The notes beneath the pieces are model-generated. The model ran no database searches. It was not told where the DNA came from and saw only the letters and a program-made list of their open reading frames with translations. Shown in pieces: positions 26,558-35,545 of a stretch of 64,000 bases of DNA. Position 1 is the first letter of the stretch. Every line of letters begins with the position of its first letter. The DNA comes from Cryobacterium soli (GTDB lineage Bacteria > Actinomycetota > Actinomycetes > Actinomycetales > Microbacteriaceae). The stretch covers positions 1,736,001 through 1,800,000 of the forward strand of contig NZ_CP030033.1 of the NCBI RefSeq assembly GCF_003611035.1. The letters run 5' to 3'. Both the position numbers and the translations under genes were made by a program.

Positions 26558-28288
26558 CTAGATCGACGGCACCGTGTCCGCCGCGGCGAGGTCGACGCCG
26601 TGCACCTCACGGAGCTCCGCGACAGCCTGCTCGATTTCAGCGGCGGTGCGCTCGGCGTCCCAGCCGAGCACCGGCGCGAGCAGCCCGGCGAGTTCCTCGA
26701 GCAGGGGCACGCTGAGCCCGCCGACGAAGGCGAGGCTGGTGCGGCGCAGCAGCAGGTCGATCAGGTGCGTGACGGACTCTTCGCGGGCCAGGTACTCGAT
26801 CTCCCGGCGGGAGTAGAGCGCGTTGTGCTCCAGCGGTGCATCCGGCTGCTCGGTGAGCACGTCGATGATGGCGGCCGCGCGGGTGCCGTACCGGGTGAGC
26901 AGCTGTTGGGCGCGGGCACGGCCCACCTCGTCGCCATGGGCGGCGAGCCATACCGTGAGCGCGGCGGGCGTGGCCGGGAATCCCTTGCCGCCACCGATGG
27001 CCAGACCCACGGTGGACACCACGCGCGGCTGGCCGAGCAGGGCCAGGATGTCGCCGCTGAGGTGTTCGGCCAGCGCCCGGAAGGTGGTCCACTTGCCGCC
27101 GACGAGGCTGAGCAGGGTGCCGGGGCGCGAGCCCAGCGGGCTGGACTCGATGCGGTAGTCGCGGGACACGAAGCCGGGGGCCTCGTCGTCGTGCCGGGGC
27201 AGCGGGCGCACGCCGGAGAACCGGAACACGATGTGCGAACGGTTCACCTCGATGTCGGGGAACACGTGCTTGACCAGGTCGAAGAAGTAGTCGATCTCGT
27301 CTTCGGTGGTGCGGATGGGCTGCGTCATGTCGTGCTCGAGGTCGGTGGTGCCGATGAGCACCCGGCCGGCGAGCGGGTAGATCAGCACGATGCGGCCGTC
27401 GTTGTTCTCGAAGAAGATCTCGCCGCCGCCGGTGGCCTCGAGCAGCTCGGGGTGGTCGAGGACGATGTGCGAGCCCTTGGTGCCGCCCATGTAGGTGCTG
27501 GCCTGGCCGAGCGCCGTGTTGGTCAGGTCGGTCCACGGTCCAGAGGTGTTCACGACCACGTCGGCGGCGAAGCTGAATTCCTCGCCCGTGATGGTGTTGC
27601 GGAGGCGCACGCCATCGGCGTCCATGCCCACGGCTTCGACGTAGTTGGCAGCGCGGGCGTGCCGGCCGGCGTCCAGGCCGTCGCGGAGCACGTCAAGCGC
27701 GAGGCGCTCGGGGTCGTGCATCGAGGCGTCGTAGTAGGTGGCCGTGTACTTGAGGCCGGGGTTCAGCCGCGGCAGCCGGGCCAGCGACTTCTTACGGCCG
27801 TGGAACTCGTGCTTGGGCACCGAGCCGCCGTCGCGGGAGAAGGAGTCGTAGAGCACCAGGCCCACCTTGATCAGCAGCGCGCCGCGCTCCTGCGCCTTGC
27901 CCTGCTTGTGGGTGAGGAAGCGCAGCGGAGCGGCGAGCACTCCGGAGAGGGCCGAGAACATCGGCACCGTGGTCGGCAGCGGCTTCACATAGTGCGGGGC
28001 GATCTTGAGCAGGCCGTTCCGCTCGGTGACGGACTCCTTGACCAGCCGGAACTCACCGTTCTCCAGGTAGCGGATGCCGCCGTGGATCATGTGCGACGAA
28101 GCCGCGGATGCCCCGGACACGTAGTCGCCCCGGTCGACGATGGCCACGTCGACACCTTGCAGTGCCAGGTCGCGGAAGGTAGCGATGCCGTTGATGCCGG
28201 CGCCGATGATGAGCACCTTGGCCTGGGGGCGCTCGGCGAGCGCGGCGCGGGCGGCGTCGGCGGGTGAGGAAACGGGGTTGGACTGCAC
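26558..28288 (-). CDS. glpD: Aerobic glycerol-3-phosphate dehydrogenase
   Basis: The 576-residue FAD enzyme oxidises glycerol-3-phosphate to dihydroxyacetone phosphate and feeds electrons to quinone. The Rossmann motif is IIGAGINGIATFRDLALQG. SASSHMIHGGIRYLE, PLAGRVLIGTTDLEHD and LVGGKWTTFRALAEH follow in family order. The C-terminal ~120 residues form the helical DAO_C domain. The start is a GTG at 28288. It heads the leftward glycerol block and is divergent from a SorC-type regulator. Confidence 0.96.
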   Translation of the reverse strand: MQSNPVSSPADAARAALAERPQAKVLIIGAGINGIATFRDLALQGVDVAIVDRGDYVSGASAASSHMIHGGIRYLENGEFRLVKESVTERNGLLKIAPHYVKPLPTTVPMFSALSGVLAAPLRFLTHKQGKAQERGALLIKVGLVLYDSFSRDGGSVPKHEFHGRKKSLARLPRLNPGLKYTATYYDASMHDPERLALDVLRDGLDAGRHARAANYVEAVGMDADGVRLRNTITGEEFSFAADVVVNTSGPWTDLTNTALGQASTYMGGTKGSHIVLDHPELLEATGGGEIFFENNDGRIVLIYPLAGRVLIGTTDLEHDMTQPIRTTEDEIDYFFDLVKHVFPDIEVNRSHIVFRFSGVRPLPRHDDEAPGFVSRDYRIESSPLGSRPGTLLSLVGGKWTTFRALAEHLSGDILALLGQPRVVSTVGLAIGGGKGFPATPAALTVWLAAHGDEVGRARAQQLLTRYGTRAAAIIDVLTEQPDAPLEHNALYSRREIEYLAREESVTHLIDLLLRRTSLAFVGGLSVPLLEELAGLLAPVLGWDAERTAAEIEQAVAELREVHGVDLAAADTVPSI

Positions 28289-28400
28289 TGTTCACTACCT
28301 TTGTTCGTCATTCGACCAAGCCGACGACCGGATGCTGCGCGGTGCCGATTGGTGCGGAAAGCCCAACCGGGTTTGCGCGGGGGCCCTCCATATGGATTAA

Positions 28401-28410
28401 TCAAGCTTGA
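28401..28410. promoter_or_regulatory. Palindrome in glpD/regulator divergent promoter region
   Basis: The 10-bp perfect palindrome TCAAGCTTGA lies in an AT-rich patch in the 175-bp spacer between glpD and its divergent regulator. It could be an operator for that regulator. It is short, and HindIII-type sites occur by chance. Confidence 0.3.
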
Positions 28411-28463
28411 GTAGATCAATCACATCCGGTCAAGCCGAGTGAACAAACGTGCAAGGAGGGGCT

Positions 28464-29438
28464 GTGAGCCTCGTCGATGAGTCAGCGCAGTCCGATCGGG
28501 TGCGGGATGCCCTCACCGCGGCGCACCTGTATTACATGCAGGACCTGACCATGGATGCCATCGCCCACGAGCTGCATACCTCCCGCTCTTCGGTGTCCCG
28601 CCTGCTCAGCCACGCTCGGGCGACCGGTCTCGTGGACATCCAGATCCGCTCCCCACTGGACGCGCCGAGCCGCCTCGAGCTGCTCATCGCGGAGCGTTTC
28701 CAGATCACCGCGCACGTCGTTCCCGTGCCCGATCACGCCACGGACGTGGACAGATTGGAACGTGTGGCGCTCTCAGTTGCACGGATTCTCGGTCAGTTCT
28801 TCGACTCGAACATGGTCATGGGCATCGCCTGGGGCTCCACGATGAACGCCATCAGCCGCCATGTGACGCCCAAGCAGACCCACAACTCGCAGATCATCCA
28901 GCTCAACGGCGCCGGCAATATGCGCACCACGGGCCTGAGCTACGCCAGCGAGATCCTCGGCCGGTTCGGCTACGCGTTCGGGGCGCACGTGCACCAGTTC
29001 CCGGTGCCGGCGTTCTTCGACAGCCCGGCCACCAAGCAGGCGCTCTGGCGGGAACGCAGCGTCAGCCGGCTGCTCGAGATGCAGGCCCGGATGGATGTGG
29101 CCCTGTTCGGTCTCGGCTCGCCGTTCTCCGAGGTGCCCAGCCACGTCTACGCGGGCGGTTACCTGGAGGAGGCCGACTACACCTCACTCAGCCGGGCGGG
29201 TGTGGTGGGCGATGTGGCCACGATCTTCTACCGGGCGGACGGCTCCACCGACGGCATCCTGCTGAACGCGCGCGGCACCGGTCCCGACTTCGGCGTGCTG
29301 CGGAAGACCCCGCGTCGGCTCTGCGTGGTCTCGGGAACGGCGAAGCTGGCGAGCCTCCGCGGCGCGCTCAAAGCCGGCCTGATCACCGATCTGTTCGTCG
29401 ACGAAAGTACCGCCAGGGCTCTGGTCGCCGCTCCCTGA
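28464..29438 (+). CDS. SorC/DeoR-type sugar-binding transcriptional regulator
   Basis: The protein has 324 residues from the GTG at 28464 (AAGGAGGG just upstream). The N-terminal helix-turn-helix is YYMQDLTMDAIAHELHTSRSSVSRLLSHARATGLV, followed by the SorC/CggR sugar-phosphate-binding domain (GIAWGSTMNAISRHV, then ASEILGRFGYAFGAHVHQF and a final ISGTAK-like VSGTAKLASLRGALKAG). It is divergent from glpD-glpF-glpK, so it probably controls glycerol use in response to a phosphorylated intermediate such as glycerol-3-phosphate. In many bacteria this role is played by a DeoR-type GlpR. Confidence 0.9.
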   Translation: MSLVDESAQSDRVRDALTAAHLYYMQDLTMDAIAHELHTSRSSVSRLLSHARATGLVDIQIRSPLDAPSRLELLIAERFQITAHVVPVPDHATDVDRLERVALSVARILGQFFDSNMVMGIAWGSTMNAISRHVTPKQTHNSQIIQLNGAGNMRTTGLSYASEILGRFGYAFGAHVHQFPVPAFFDSPATKQALWRERSVSRLLEMQARMDVALFGLGSPFSEVPSHVYAGGYLEEADYTSLSRAGVVGDVATIFYRADGSTDGILLNARGTGPDFGVLRKTPRRLCVVSGTAKLASLRGALKAGLITDLFVDESTARALVAAP

Positions 29439-29506
29439 GAAACCCGAGAAGTCGTCAGATGTCGGCGGGAATACCTCATCACCCCACACGTTGAGATATA
29501 ACTGAC

Positions 29507-29512
29507 TATAAG
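29507..29512 (+). promoter_or_regulatory. Possible -10 box of the rib operon
   Basis: TATAAG lies in a local AT-rich stretch just before the riboswitch, so transcription would begin near 29519, at the base of the aptamer. No good -35 is seen (TTGAGA at 29491 is too close). Confidence 0.4.
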
Positions 29513-29518
29513 AAACGT

Positions 29519-29643
29519 GCTCCGGGGTCGGTGAGAATCCGAACCGGCGGTGAAAGTCCGCGAGCCGGATCCTGCTGTTTGGGTTCCGGTTGAGCTGGTG
29601 AAATTCCAGCACCGACGGTTAAAGTCCGGATGGGAGGAGCTGC
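29519..29643 (+). ncRNA. FMN riboswitch (RFN element)
   Basis: The conserved RFN blocks are present in order: CCGGGGTCGGTGAGAATCCG, AACCGGCGGTGAAAGTCCGC, a variable arm, then CCAGCACCGACGGTTAAAGT and CCGGATGGGAGGAG. It binds FMN and shuts down the riboflavin genes when FMN is plentiful. It is followed by an 8-bp stem TCGACGGT / ACCGTCGA (29647-29671) and a smaller stem around TTTCG/CGAAA (29675-29691), which probably form the expression platform. No T-run is present, so control may be at translation or by a Rho-type mechanism. Confidence 0.95.
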
Positions 29644-29725
29644 GGATCGACGGTTGTTTGTGGACCGTCGACGGCTTTCGTGTACGCGAAAACCCCCTCC
29701 CGGAGCGTCTACGACGGGACAGGGA

Positions 29726-30796
29726 ATGCACCAGCAGTACACGCTCGACAGCGCTATGCGCCGAGCCCTGCAGCTGGCGGGCAACGGACCAGCCGACGGG
29801 GTCAATCCCCGGGTCGGCTGTGTGATCCTCAATCCAGCCGGCGAGATCATCGCCGAAGGCTGGCATCGCGGCGCCGGCACCTGCCACGCCGAAGTGGATG
29901 CGCTCGCCCAGCTCGCCCCGGATGCCGCCCGCGGCGCCACCGCCGTGGTCACCCTCGAACCGTGCAACCACACCGGTCGCACCGGCCCGTGCGCCCTCGC
30001 CCTGATCGACGCGGGCATCGGCCGGGTCGTCTACGCCGTCGCCGACCCCGGCCGGCACTCCTCCGGCGGTGCCGACCGTCTGCGCGCGGCCGGCGTCGAC
30101 GTGACCGGCGGGCTCCTCGCCGACGAGGTCGAGGCCTTCCTCTCCGACTGGCTGGTCGCCGCCCGGCTGGGCCGCCCGTTCGTCACCCTCAAGTGGGCCT
30201 CGAGCCTGGACGGCCGCGCCGCGGCGGCCGACGGCAGCAGCCGCTGGATCACCGGACCGGTCGCCCGGCAGGACGTGCACCGCCGCCGCGCCACGGCCGA
30301 CGCGATCCTGGTGGGCACCGGAACCGCCCTGGCGGACGACCCCAGCCTCACCGCACGCGACAGTGAGGGCACCCTGCTGCCGCACCAGCCGCAGCCCGTC
30401 GTGGTGGGCGACCGGGCCGTGCCGGCCGGGGCGGCGGTGCACCTGCATCCGCTCGCGCCGTGGTTTGTGGCCGGGCACGATGTGGCCGCGCTGCTGGCCA
30501 CCCTGCACGAGCGGGGCATCCGCCGGGTGTTCGTGGAAGGCGGCCCCACCCTGGCCAGCGCCTTCGTGCGGGCCGGGCTGGTCGACGAATACCTGGTCTA
30601 CCTGGCTCCCACCCTCCTCGGCGGCGACCGGCTGGCGCTCGGCGACATCGGCGTCACCGGCATCGCCGGGCAACGCCGACTGCAGATCGACGACCTGGTG
30701 CGCCTCGGCGACGACATCCTGCTGATCGCCCACAGCATCCCGACCGAGACCACCACCGACCAGACCATCCCCGCCGTGACAGCCAGCGAGAAGTGA
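29726..30796 (+). CDS. ribD: Bifunctional riboflavin deaminase/reductase RibD
   Basis: This 356-residue enzyme of riboflavin synthesis has two domains. The N-terminal deaminase has the zinc motif CHAEVDAL with PCNHTGRTGPC. The C-terminal reductase has LKWASSLDGRAAAADGSSRWI and VEGGPTLASAFV. It converts the first pyrimidine product of the pathway by deamination and then NADPH reduction of its side chain. The ATG at 29726 is the first after the riboswitch expression platform, with GGGACAGGG upstream. First gene of ribD-ribE-ribBA-ribH. Confidence 0.95.
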   Translation: MHQQYTLDSAMRRALQLAGNGPADGVNPRVGCVILNPAGEIIAEGWHRGAGTCHAEVDALAQLAPDAARGATAVVTLEPCNHTGRTGPCALALIDAGIGRVVYAVADPGRHSSGGADRLRAAGVDVTGGLLADEVEAFLSDWLVAARLGRPFVTLKWASSLDGRAAAADGSSRWITGPVARQDVHRRRATADAILVGTGTALADDPSLTARDSEGTLLPHQPQPVVVGDRAVPAGAAVHLHPLAPWFVAGHDVAALLATLHERGIRRVFVEGGPTLASAFVRAGLVDEYLVYLAPTLLGGDRLALGDIGVTGIAGQRRLQIDDLVRLGDDILLIAHSIPTETTTDQTIPAVTASEK

Positions 30797-30806
30797 AGAG
30801 GACCCC

Positions 30807-31496
30807 ATGTTCACCGGAATCATTGAGGAGCTCGGCAGCATCGAGCACATCGAACACACCGCCGACGCCGCCCGGCTCACCATCCGCGGCCCGCTGGTGG
30901 TCGACGGCGCCGGCCACGGCGACTCCATCTCGGTGAACGGCGTGTGCCTGACCGTGGTGGAGCAGACCCCCGACACCTTCACCGCCGACGTGATGGCGCA
31001 GACCCTGGCCATGTCGACGCTGTCCGGCGCCACCGAGGGATCGGCCGTGAACCTCGAACGTGCCGCCCTCGTCGGCGGCCGGCTCGGCGGCCACATCGTG
31101 CAGGGCCACATCGACGGCACCGGCACCGTGCTGGCCGTCGTGCCCGGCGACGCGTGGCGGGTCGTGCGGTTCACCCTCAGCCCCGCCCTGGCGCCTCTCG
31201 TGGTGGACAAGGGCTCGATCGCCATCGACGGCGTGTCCCTCACGGTCAGCAACATCTCTCCCGCGACCGAGCCCGAGCAGTGGTTCGAGGTGTCGCTGAT
31301 CCCCGAGACGCTCGCCGCCACGACGCTGGGCGGCCTCGAGGTGGGCGACCGGGTGAACCTGGAGACCGACATCCTGGCCCGGCACGTCGAGCGAATGCTC
31401 GCCCTCGCGGCGAGCGCCGCCGAACGGGCCGCCCCGGCCGCATCCGAACTTTCCGAACCGTCCGCAGCATCCGTAGTACAAAGGAGCACCTCATGA
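30807..31496 (+). CDS. ribE: Riboflavin synthase alpha subunit
   Basis: It dismutates two molecules of 6,7-dimethyl-8-ribityllumazine to riboflavin. The internal duplication is visible: MFTGIIEELGSI with NGVCLTV in the first half, and HIVQGHIDGTGTV with GVSLTVSNI in the second. It has 229 residues; the last ~25 are an Ala/Ser-rich tail beyond the usual ~205. It begins 10 bp after ribD and overlaps ribBA by ATGA. Confidence 0.95.
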   Translation: MFTGIIEELGSIEHIEHTADAARLTIRGPLVVDGAGHGDSISVNGVCLTVVEQTPDTFTADVMAQTLAMSTLSGATEGSAVNLERAALVGGRLGGHIVQGHIDGTGTVLAVVPGDAWRVVRFTLSPALAPLVVDKGSIAIDGVSLTVSNISPATEPEQWFEVSLIPETLAATTLGGLEVGDRVNLETDILARHVERMLALAASAAERAAPAASELSEPSAASVVQRSTS

Positions 31497-32755
31497 GCCT
31501 CGCCGACATCCCCACCGCACTCGCGGCACTCCGGCTCGGCAAGCCCGTCATCGTCGCCGACGATGAGGGGCGCGAGAACGAGGGCGACGTGATCATCTCA
31601 GCCCAGCTGGCCACCCAGGAATGGCTGGCCTGGACGGTGCGGCACTCTTCAGGGTTCATCTGCGCGCCGATGACCAACGACATCGCCGACACCCTCGACC
31701 TGCCCGTGATGGTGCTCAACAACGAAGACCCCCGCGGCACCAACTACACGGTCACCGTCGACGCCGCCGACCGGCTCAGCACGGGCATCAGCGCCGCCGA
31801 CCGGGCGCACACCCTGCGCGTGCTGGCCGATCCCACGTCCACGCCGACCAGCCTCAACCGGCCCGGCCACATCCTGCCGCTGCGTGCAATGGACGGCGGG
31901 GTGCGTGAACGTGACGGCCACACCGAGGCCGCCGTCGACCTGATGAAGCTGGCCGGTCTGGTGCCCGTCGCCGGGATCAGCGAGATCGTCGCCGAGGACG
32001 GCGAGATGATGCGGCTGCCCGGACTGCTCGTGCTCGGCGAGCGCGAGGGCATCCCGGTGATCACCATCGCCGACCTCATCGACTACCTGCAGGAATTCCA
32101 CTGCGACGACGACCTCGCCTCGGTCAGCCCCATCCGCGAGTCGCCGCGGGTGGACTTCGAGGTGGAGACCACGGTGCCCACCTCGCACGGCGCCTTCAAG
32201 ATCCGCGCCTACCGCGACCGGATGACCGGAGCCGACCACGTGGCGATCGTCTCGGGAACCCCGCACGACGGCGCCCTCGTGCGTGTGCACTCCGAGTGCC
32301 TCACCGGCGAAGCGTTCGGCTCGCTCAAATGCGAGTGCGGCCCGCAGCTGCAGGCCGCCCTGGACACCATCGACCGCGAGGGCGGCGTGGTCGTGTACCT
32401 GCGCGGTCAGGAGGGCCGCGGCATCGGGCTGATCAACAAGCTGCGCGCGTACAAGCTGCAGGAGGACGGCCTGGACACCCTCGACGCGAACCTCGCCCTG
32501 GGCCTGCCCGCCGACTCCCGCGACTACGGGGCGGCCACCGCCATCCTCGACGAGCTCGGCATGAGCTCGGTGCGGCTGCTCACCAACAACCCCGAGAAGG
32601 TGCGCCAGCTCGAGGCGCACGGCGTGACGGTCACCGAGCGGGTGCCGCTCGTCGTGGGCGTCGGCAGCCACAACGAGGACTACCTGGCGGCCAAACGTGA
32701 CCGCATGGGCCATGAAATCTCAGCACACCAGATCGTGAAAGGACTCGCACTATGA
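31493..32755 (+). CDS. ribBA: Bifunctional DHBP synthase / GTP cyclohydrolase II
   Basis: The 420-residue fusion supplies both precursors of lumazine. The N-terminal 3,4-dihydroxy-2-butanone-4-phosphate synthase has [24 protein letters not shown] and [13 protein letters not shown]. The C-terminal GTP cyclohydrolase II has the zinc cysteines in [19 protein letters not shown] and the [10 protein letters not shown] loop. The ATG at 31493 has AAGGAG six bases upstream and overlaps the ribE stop; its own end overlaps ribH. The long frame upstream is a shadow of ribE. Confidence 0.97.
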   Translation: MSLADIPTALAALRLGKPVIVADDEGRENEGDVIISAQLATQEWLAWTVRHSSGFICAPMTNDIADTLDLPVMVLNNEDPRGTNYTVTVDAADRLSTGISAADRAHTLRVLADPTSTPTSLNRPGHILPLRAMDGGVRERDGHTEAAVDLMKLAGLVPVAGISEIVAEDGEMMRLPGLLVLGEREGIPVITIADLIDYLQEFHCDDDLASVSPIRESPRVDFEVETTVPTSHGAFKIRAYRDRMTGADHVAIVSGTPHDGALVRVHSECLTGEAFGSLKCECGPQLQAALDTIDREGGVVVYLRGQEGRGIGLINKLRAYKLQEDGLDTLDANLALGLPADSRDYGAATAILDELGMSSVRLLTNNPEKVRQLEAHGVTVTERVPLVVGVGSHNEDYLAAKRDRMGHEISAHQIVKGLAL

Positions 32756-33225
32756 GTGGAGCAGGCTCCCCCGACATCAACGTCGACGGCACCGGGCTGG
32801 AGGTCGTCATCATCGCCGGCCGGTGGCACGACGTGATCACCGACGGGCTCATCGCCGGGGCCACCCGGGTGCTCGAGGCATCCGGGGCGACGTTCTCGCT
32901 CGTGCGCGTTCCCGGCAGCTTCGAGCTGCCCGTGGCGAGCAAGGTGGCGCTGGATGCCGGCGCCGACGCGGTGGTGGCGCTCGGCGTGATCATCCGCGGC
33001 GGCACCCCGCACTTCGAGTACGTGTCGGCGGCGGCGACGGATGGCCTCACCCGTGTGGCGCTGGACACCGGCAAGCCCGTGGGCTTCGGCGTGCTCACCC
33101 TCGACGACGAGCAGCAGGGCCTGGACCGGGCCGGCCTGCCCGGCTCGAAGGAGGACAAGGGCGAGGAGGCCGCGACGGCGGCGCTGGCGACGGCCCTCGT
33201 GCTCAAGGCCCTGCGCGCCCGGTAG
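32752..33225 (+). CDS. ribH: 6,7-dimethyl-8-ribityllumazine synthase
   Basis: The 157-residue penultimate enzyme of the pathway joins the ribityl pyrimidine and dihydroxybutanone phosphate. [15 protein letters not shown] and [14 protein letters not shown] are the substrate-binding segments. It overlaps ribBA by ATGA and is the last gene of the operon. It converges with a receiver-domain gene 53 bp away. The gap begins with a short GGTCTCGACAGG-type sequence, also seen near 42575. Confidence 0.96.
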   Translation: MSGAGSPDINVDGTGLEVVIIAGRWHDVITDGLIAGATRVLEASGATFSLVRVPGSFELPVASKVALDAGADAVVALGVIIRGGTPHFEYVSAAATDGLTRVALDTGKPVGFGVLTLDDEQQGLDRAGLPGSKEDKGEEAATAALATALVLKALRAR

Positions 33226-33278
33226 CCCACCAGGTCTCGACAGGCGCGACCGACGGGCGGGAACGAACGCGGGGTGGG

Positions 33279-33647
33279 TCAGTGGGGCGTCAACAGCGCG
33301 TCGACGCGTTCGAGCAGGTCGTTGGCCCGGAACGGTTTGATCAGGTACGCATCGGCCCCGGCCGCCAACGCCTGCGCGATGTCGCTGTCCTGCGACTTGG
33401 CCGTGAGCAGCAGGATGCGCGGCTGGGTCAGCGAGGTGTCCGCACGGATCTCGGCGCTCACCTCCACCCCGGTGAGCTTGGGCATCATCCAGTCCAGCAC
33501 CACGAGGTCGGGCTCGCTGGCGCGCGCCGCTTCCAGCCCTTCCAGCCCGTCACCGGCCTCGGACACCTCGTGCCCGGCCCGGCGGAGCTTGTGGGCGATG
33601 AGCGCCCTGACATCCTCGTCGTCCTCGACGATCAGAATGCGTGACAT
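33279..33647 (-). CDS. Stand-alone response regulator receiver protein
   Basis: This 122-residue CheY-like protein has no output domain. The acidic pocket is VEDDED, the phosphorylation site is VVLDWMMPK (Asp52), and the conserved Lys is in LIKPFRAND. The ATG at 33647 is chosen over an upstream open frame that has no receiver homology. It is divergent from a membrane histidine kinase 123 bp away, its probable partner. With no DNA-binding domain it must act by protein contact or in a relay. Confidence 0.9.
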   Translation of the reverse strand: MSRILIVEDDEDVRALIAHKLRRAGHEVSEAGDGLEGLEAARASEPDLVVLDWMMPKLTGVEVSAEIRADTSLTQPRILLLTAKSQDSDIAQALAAGADAYLIKPFRANDLLERVDALLTPH

Positions 33648-33770
33648 GCGTATTCTCCCCCGGCTTGACCAGCAACGTCCGCGCCGCACCCCCGAACAGG
33701 GCACACGACGCGCTACGTTGACATTATCCAATCGCGCCGCAACCACAGCCCATAGGGGGACACCACGCCG

Positions 33771-35417
33771 GTGAACAGTTTCGTCGCGTTGCTGTGGGCG
33801 GCTCCGCGCGCGTGGCGGTTCACTGCCATCGCCCTGTTCCTCCTGATGGTCTATGTCCTCGGTCTCGCTGCGGTGCTGGCACCGGCGACCGACAGCGGGG
33901 TGGCGGCCTGGTGGCCCGCTGCCGCGGCCGGTGCGCTCGCGCTGTGCCTGGCCCGAGGCTCCGAGCGCTGGCTGGTCGCCCTCCTCGTCGGGGGCGTCAG
34001 TGTGGCGGCGAACCTCGGCGGTGGGCGCCCGCTGCCCGTGGCGCTGGGTTTCGGACTGGCCAATGGGCTGGAAGCCGGCGCATTCGTGGCCGTGTATGCC
34101 GGGCGGGGCGAACCCGCCCGACTCGACACGGTGCGGGACGTGCTCCGGTTCACCATCGCGGCAACCTGCGGCGCCCTGGCCGCGGGCGTCACCGCCGCCG
34201 CCACCGTGGCGGTGGTCGCGGGCGGCTCCTTCGGCACCGTGTTGCTCGCCGTGGTCCCCTCACACGCCTTTGCCGTCTTCACGCTCGCGCCGCTGGCTCT
34301 GACACGGGGTCGACGCGTGCGGTCGGAGCGCACTCTCGAGCTTCTCATCCAGATCGGCTTCGTGCTGCTCGTGCTCGGCGTCGCGTACGGGCCCGGCCGG
34401 TCCCTGCCGATATCGTTCATGATCCTGCCCCTGCTCACCTGGGCGGCGTTCCGGTTCGGCATCCGCGTCGTGGCCTGGGAACTGTGCGTCACGGCTTTGG
34501 TGGCCTCAGGCTTCAGCTCGATGGGCGTCGGCTATTTCACCTCGGCATCCGGTACCGCGACCGCAGCGACGGGGTCCCTCGTGCACCTGTTCCTGATCAC
34601 TTACGCGACCTCGGTGCTGTTGTTGGCCGCCGAACTCGCCCAGCGCGACGCCCTGCTCGAACGCGAACGTGAGGTGGTGCACGGGCTGCGCGACCTCGAC
34701 CGCCAGAAAGATGACTTCGTCTCCTCGGTCAGCCACGAGCTGCGCACCCCCATCACCAGCATCCTGGGTTTTGCGGAAGAGCTCGAAGACACCGACCTCA
34801 GCCCCGAGCAGGCCCGGTTCACCCGGGTCGTCGTGCGCAACTCGCACCGGTTGGCCCAGCTGGTGGAGAACCTGCTCGACCTCTCGAGCATGAGCCTGCA
34901 GTCGGAGGCCGGCCCGGTCGGGCCCGTCGACCTGCGCACCCTGGTCGCTGAATGCGTCGAGGAGCTGGCCCCGCAGGCGCACAGCGCCGGCGTCACCCTG
35001 ACCGCTGAGTTCGGGGACGGGATGCTGACCCTGCAGAGTTCGGCATCCGATGTTCGCCGGGTGCTGACCAACCTCGTCGGCAACGCCGTCAAGTTCACGC
35101 CGGCGCACGGGCGGGTGTGGGTGGGCTGCACCTCTGACGCCGACGGGGTGCTGCTCACGGTGAGCGACAACGGCATCGGCATTCCGCCCGCCGACGTGGA
35201 GCGGGTCTTCGACAGGTTCTACCGGTCGGCCAGCGCTGAGTCGCTGCCGGGCACCGGACTCGGGCTGCCGCTGACCAAGGGGCTGGTCGACCGGCTCGGC
35301 GGCAGAGTCGACCTGCAGTCCGACGGCCGCACCGGCACCCACGTCACGGTCGCCCTGCCGTGGCTGGCCTCGCCGGCGCCGGCGGGGGATTCGTCGGCCG
35401 TCACCGCCGGAATGTAG
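33771..35417 (+). CDS. Membrane sensor histidine kinase with MASE1-like domain
   Basis: This 548-residue kinase starts at GTG (GGGGGA ten bases upstream). Residues 1-290 hold about eight helices of a MASE1-like sensor (NGLEAGAFVAVYAG segment). A short coiled coil leads to the HisKA domain with phospho-acceptor His322 in SSVSHELRTP. The ATPase domain has the N box RRVLTNLVGNAVKFTP, G1 VSDNGIGIPP and G2 GTGLGLPL. All catalytic boxes are intact. It is divergent from a lone receiver gene. The stimulus is unknown. Confidence 0.92.
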   Translation: MNSFVALLWAAPRAWRFTAIALFLLMVYVLGLAAVLAPATDSGVAAWWPAAAAGALALCLARGSERWLVALLVGGVSVAANLGGGRPLPVALGFGLANGLEAGAFVAVYAGRGEPARLDTVRDVLRFTIAATCGALAAGVTAAATVAVVAGGSFGTVLLAVVPSHAFAVFTLAPLALTRGRRVRSERTLELLIQIGFVLLVLGVAYGPGRSLPISFMILPLLTWAAFRFGIRVVAWELCVTALVASGFSSMGVGYFTSASGTATAATGSLVHLFLITYATSVLLLAAELAQRDALLEREREVVHGLRDLDRQKDDFVSSVSHELRTPITSILGFAEELEDTDLSPEQARFTRVVVRNSHRLAQLVENLLDLSSMSLQSEAGPVGPVDLRTLVAECVEELAPQAHSAGVTLTAEFGDGMLTLQSSASDVRRVLTNLVGNAVKFTPAHGRVWVGCTSDADGVLLTVSDNGIGIPPADVERVFDRFYRSASAESLPGTGLGLPLTKGLVDRLGGRVDLQSDGRTGTHVTVALPWLASPAPAGDSSAVTAGM

Positions 35418-35426
35418 GGTGAATCA

Positions 35427-35445
35427 GGGCCGCCACAAGCGGCCC
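35427..35445 (+). terminator. Hairpin after histidine kinase gene
   Basis: A 7-bp stem GGGCCGC / GCGGCCC with a CACAA loop is followed by CCTTCTCATT, ten bases after the stop codon. Confidence 0.55.
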
Positions 35446-35545
35446 CCTTCTCATTGCACCGTCTCACGTTCGCCCCAGTCGACTGACCGCCGCCGCGCGC
35501 CGAACGCCAGCCCCGCCCTCTCCCCTTGTGAAAGCGCCGTTTCCC

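Noticed and set aside
26324-28267. 647-residue open frame on the plus strand
   Set aside because: Antisense to glpD; no motif, composition typical of a shadow.
29228-31489. 753-residue open frame on the minus strand
   Set aside because: Antisense to ribD, ribE and the riboswitch, all well supported.
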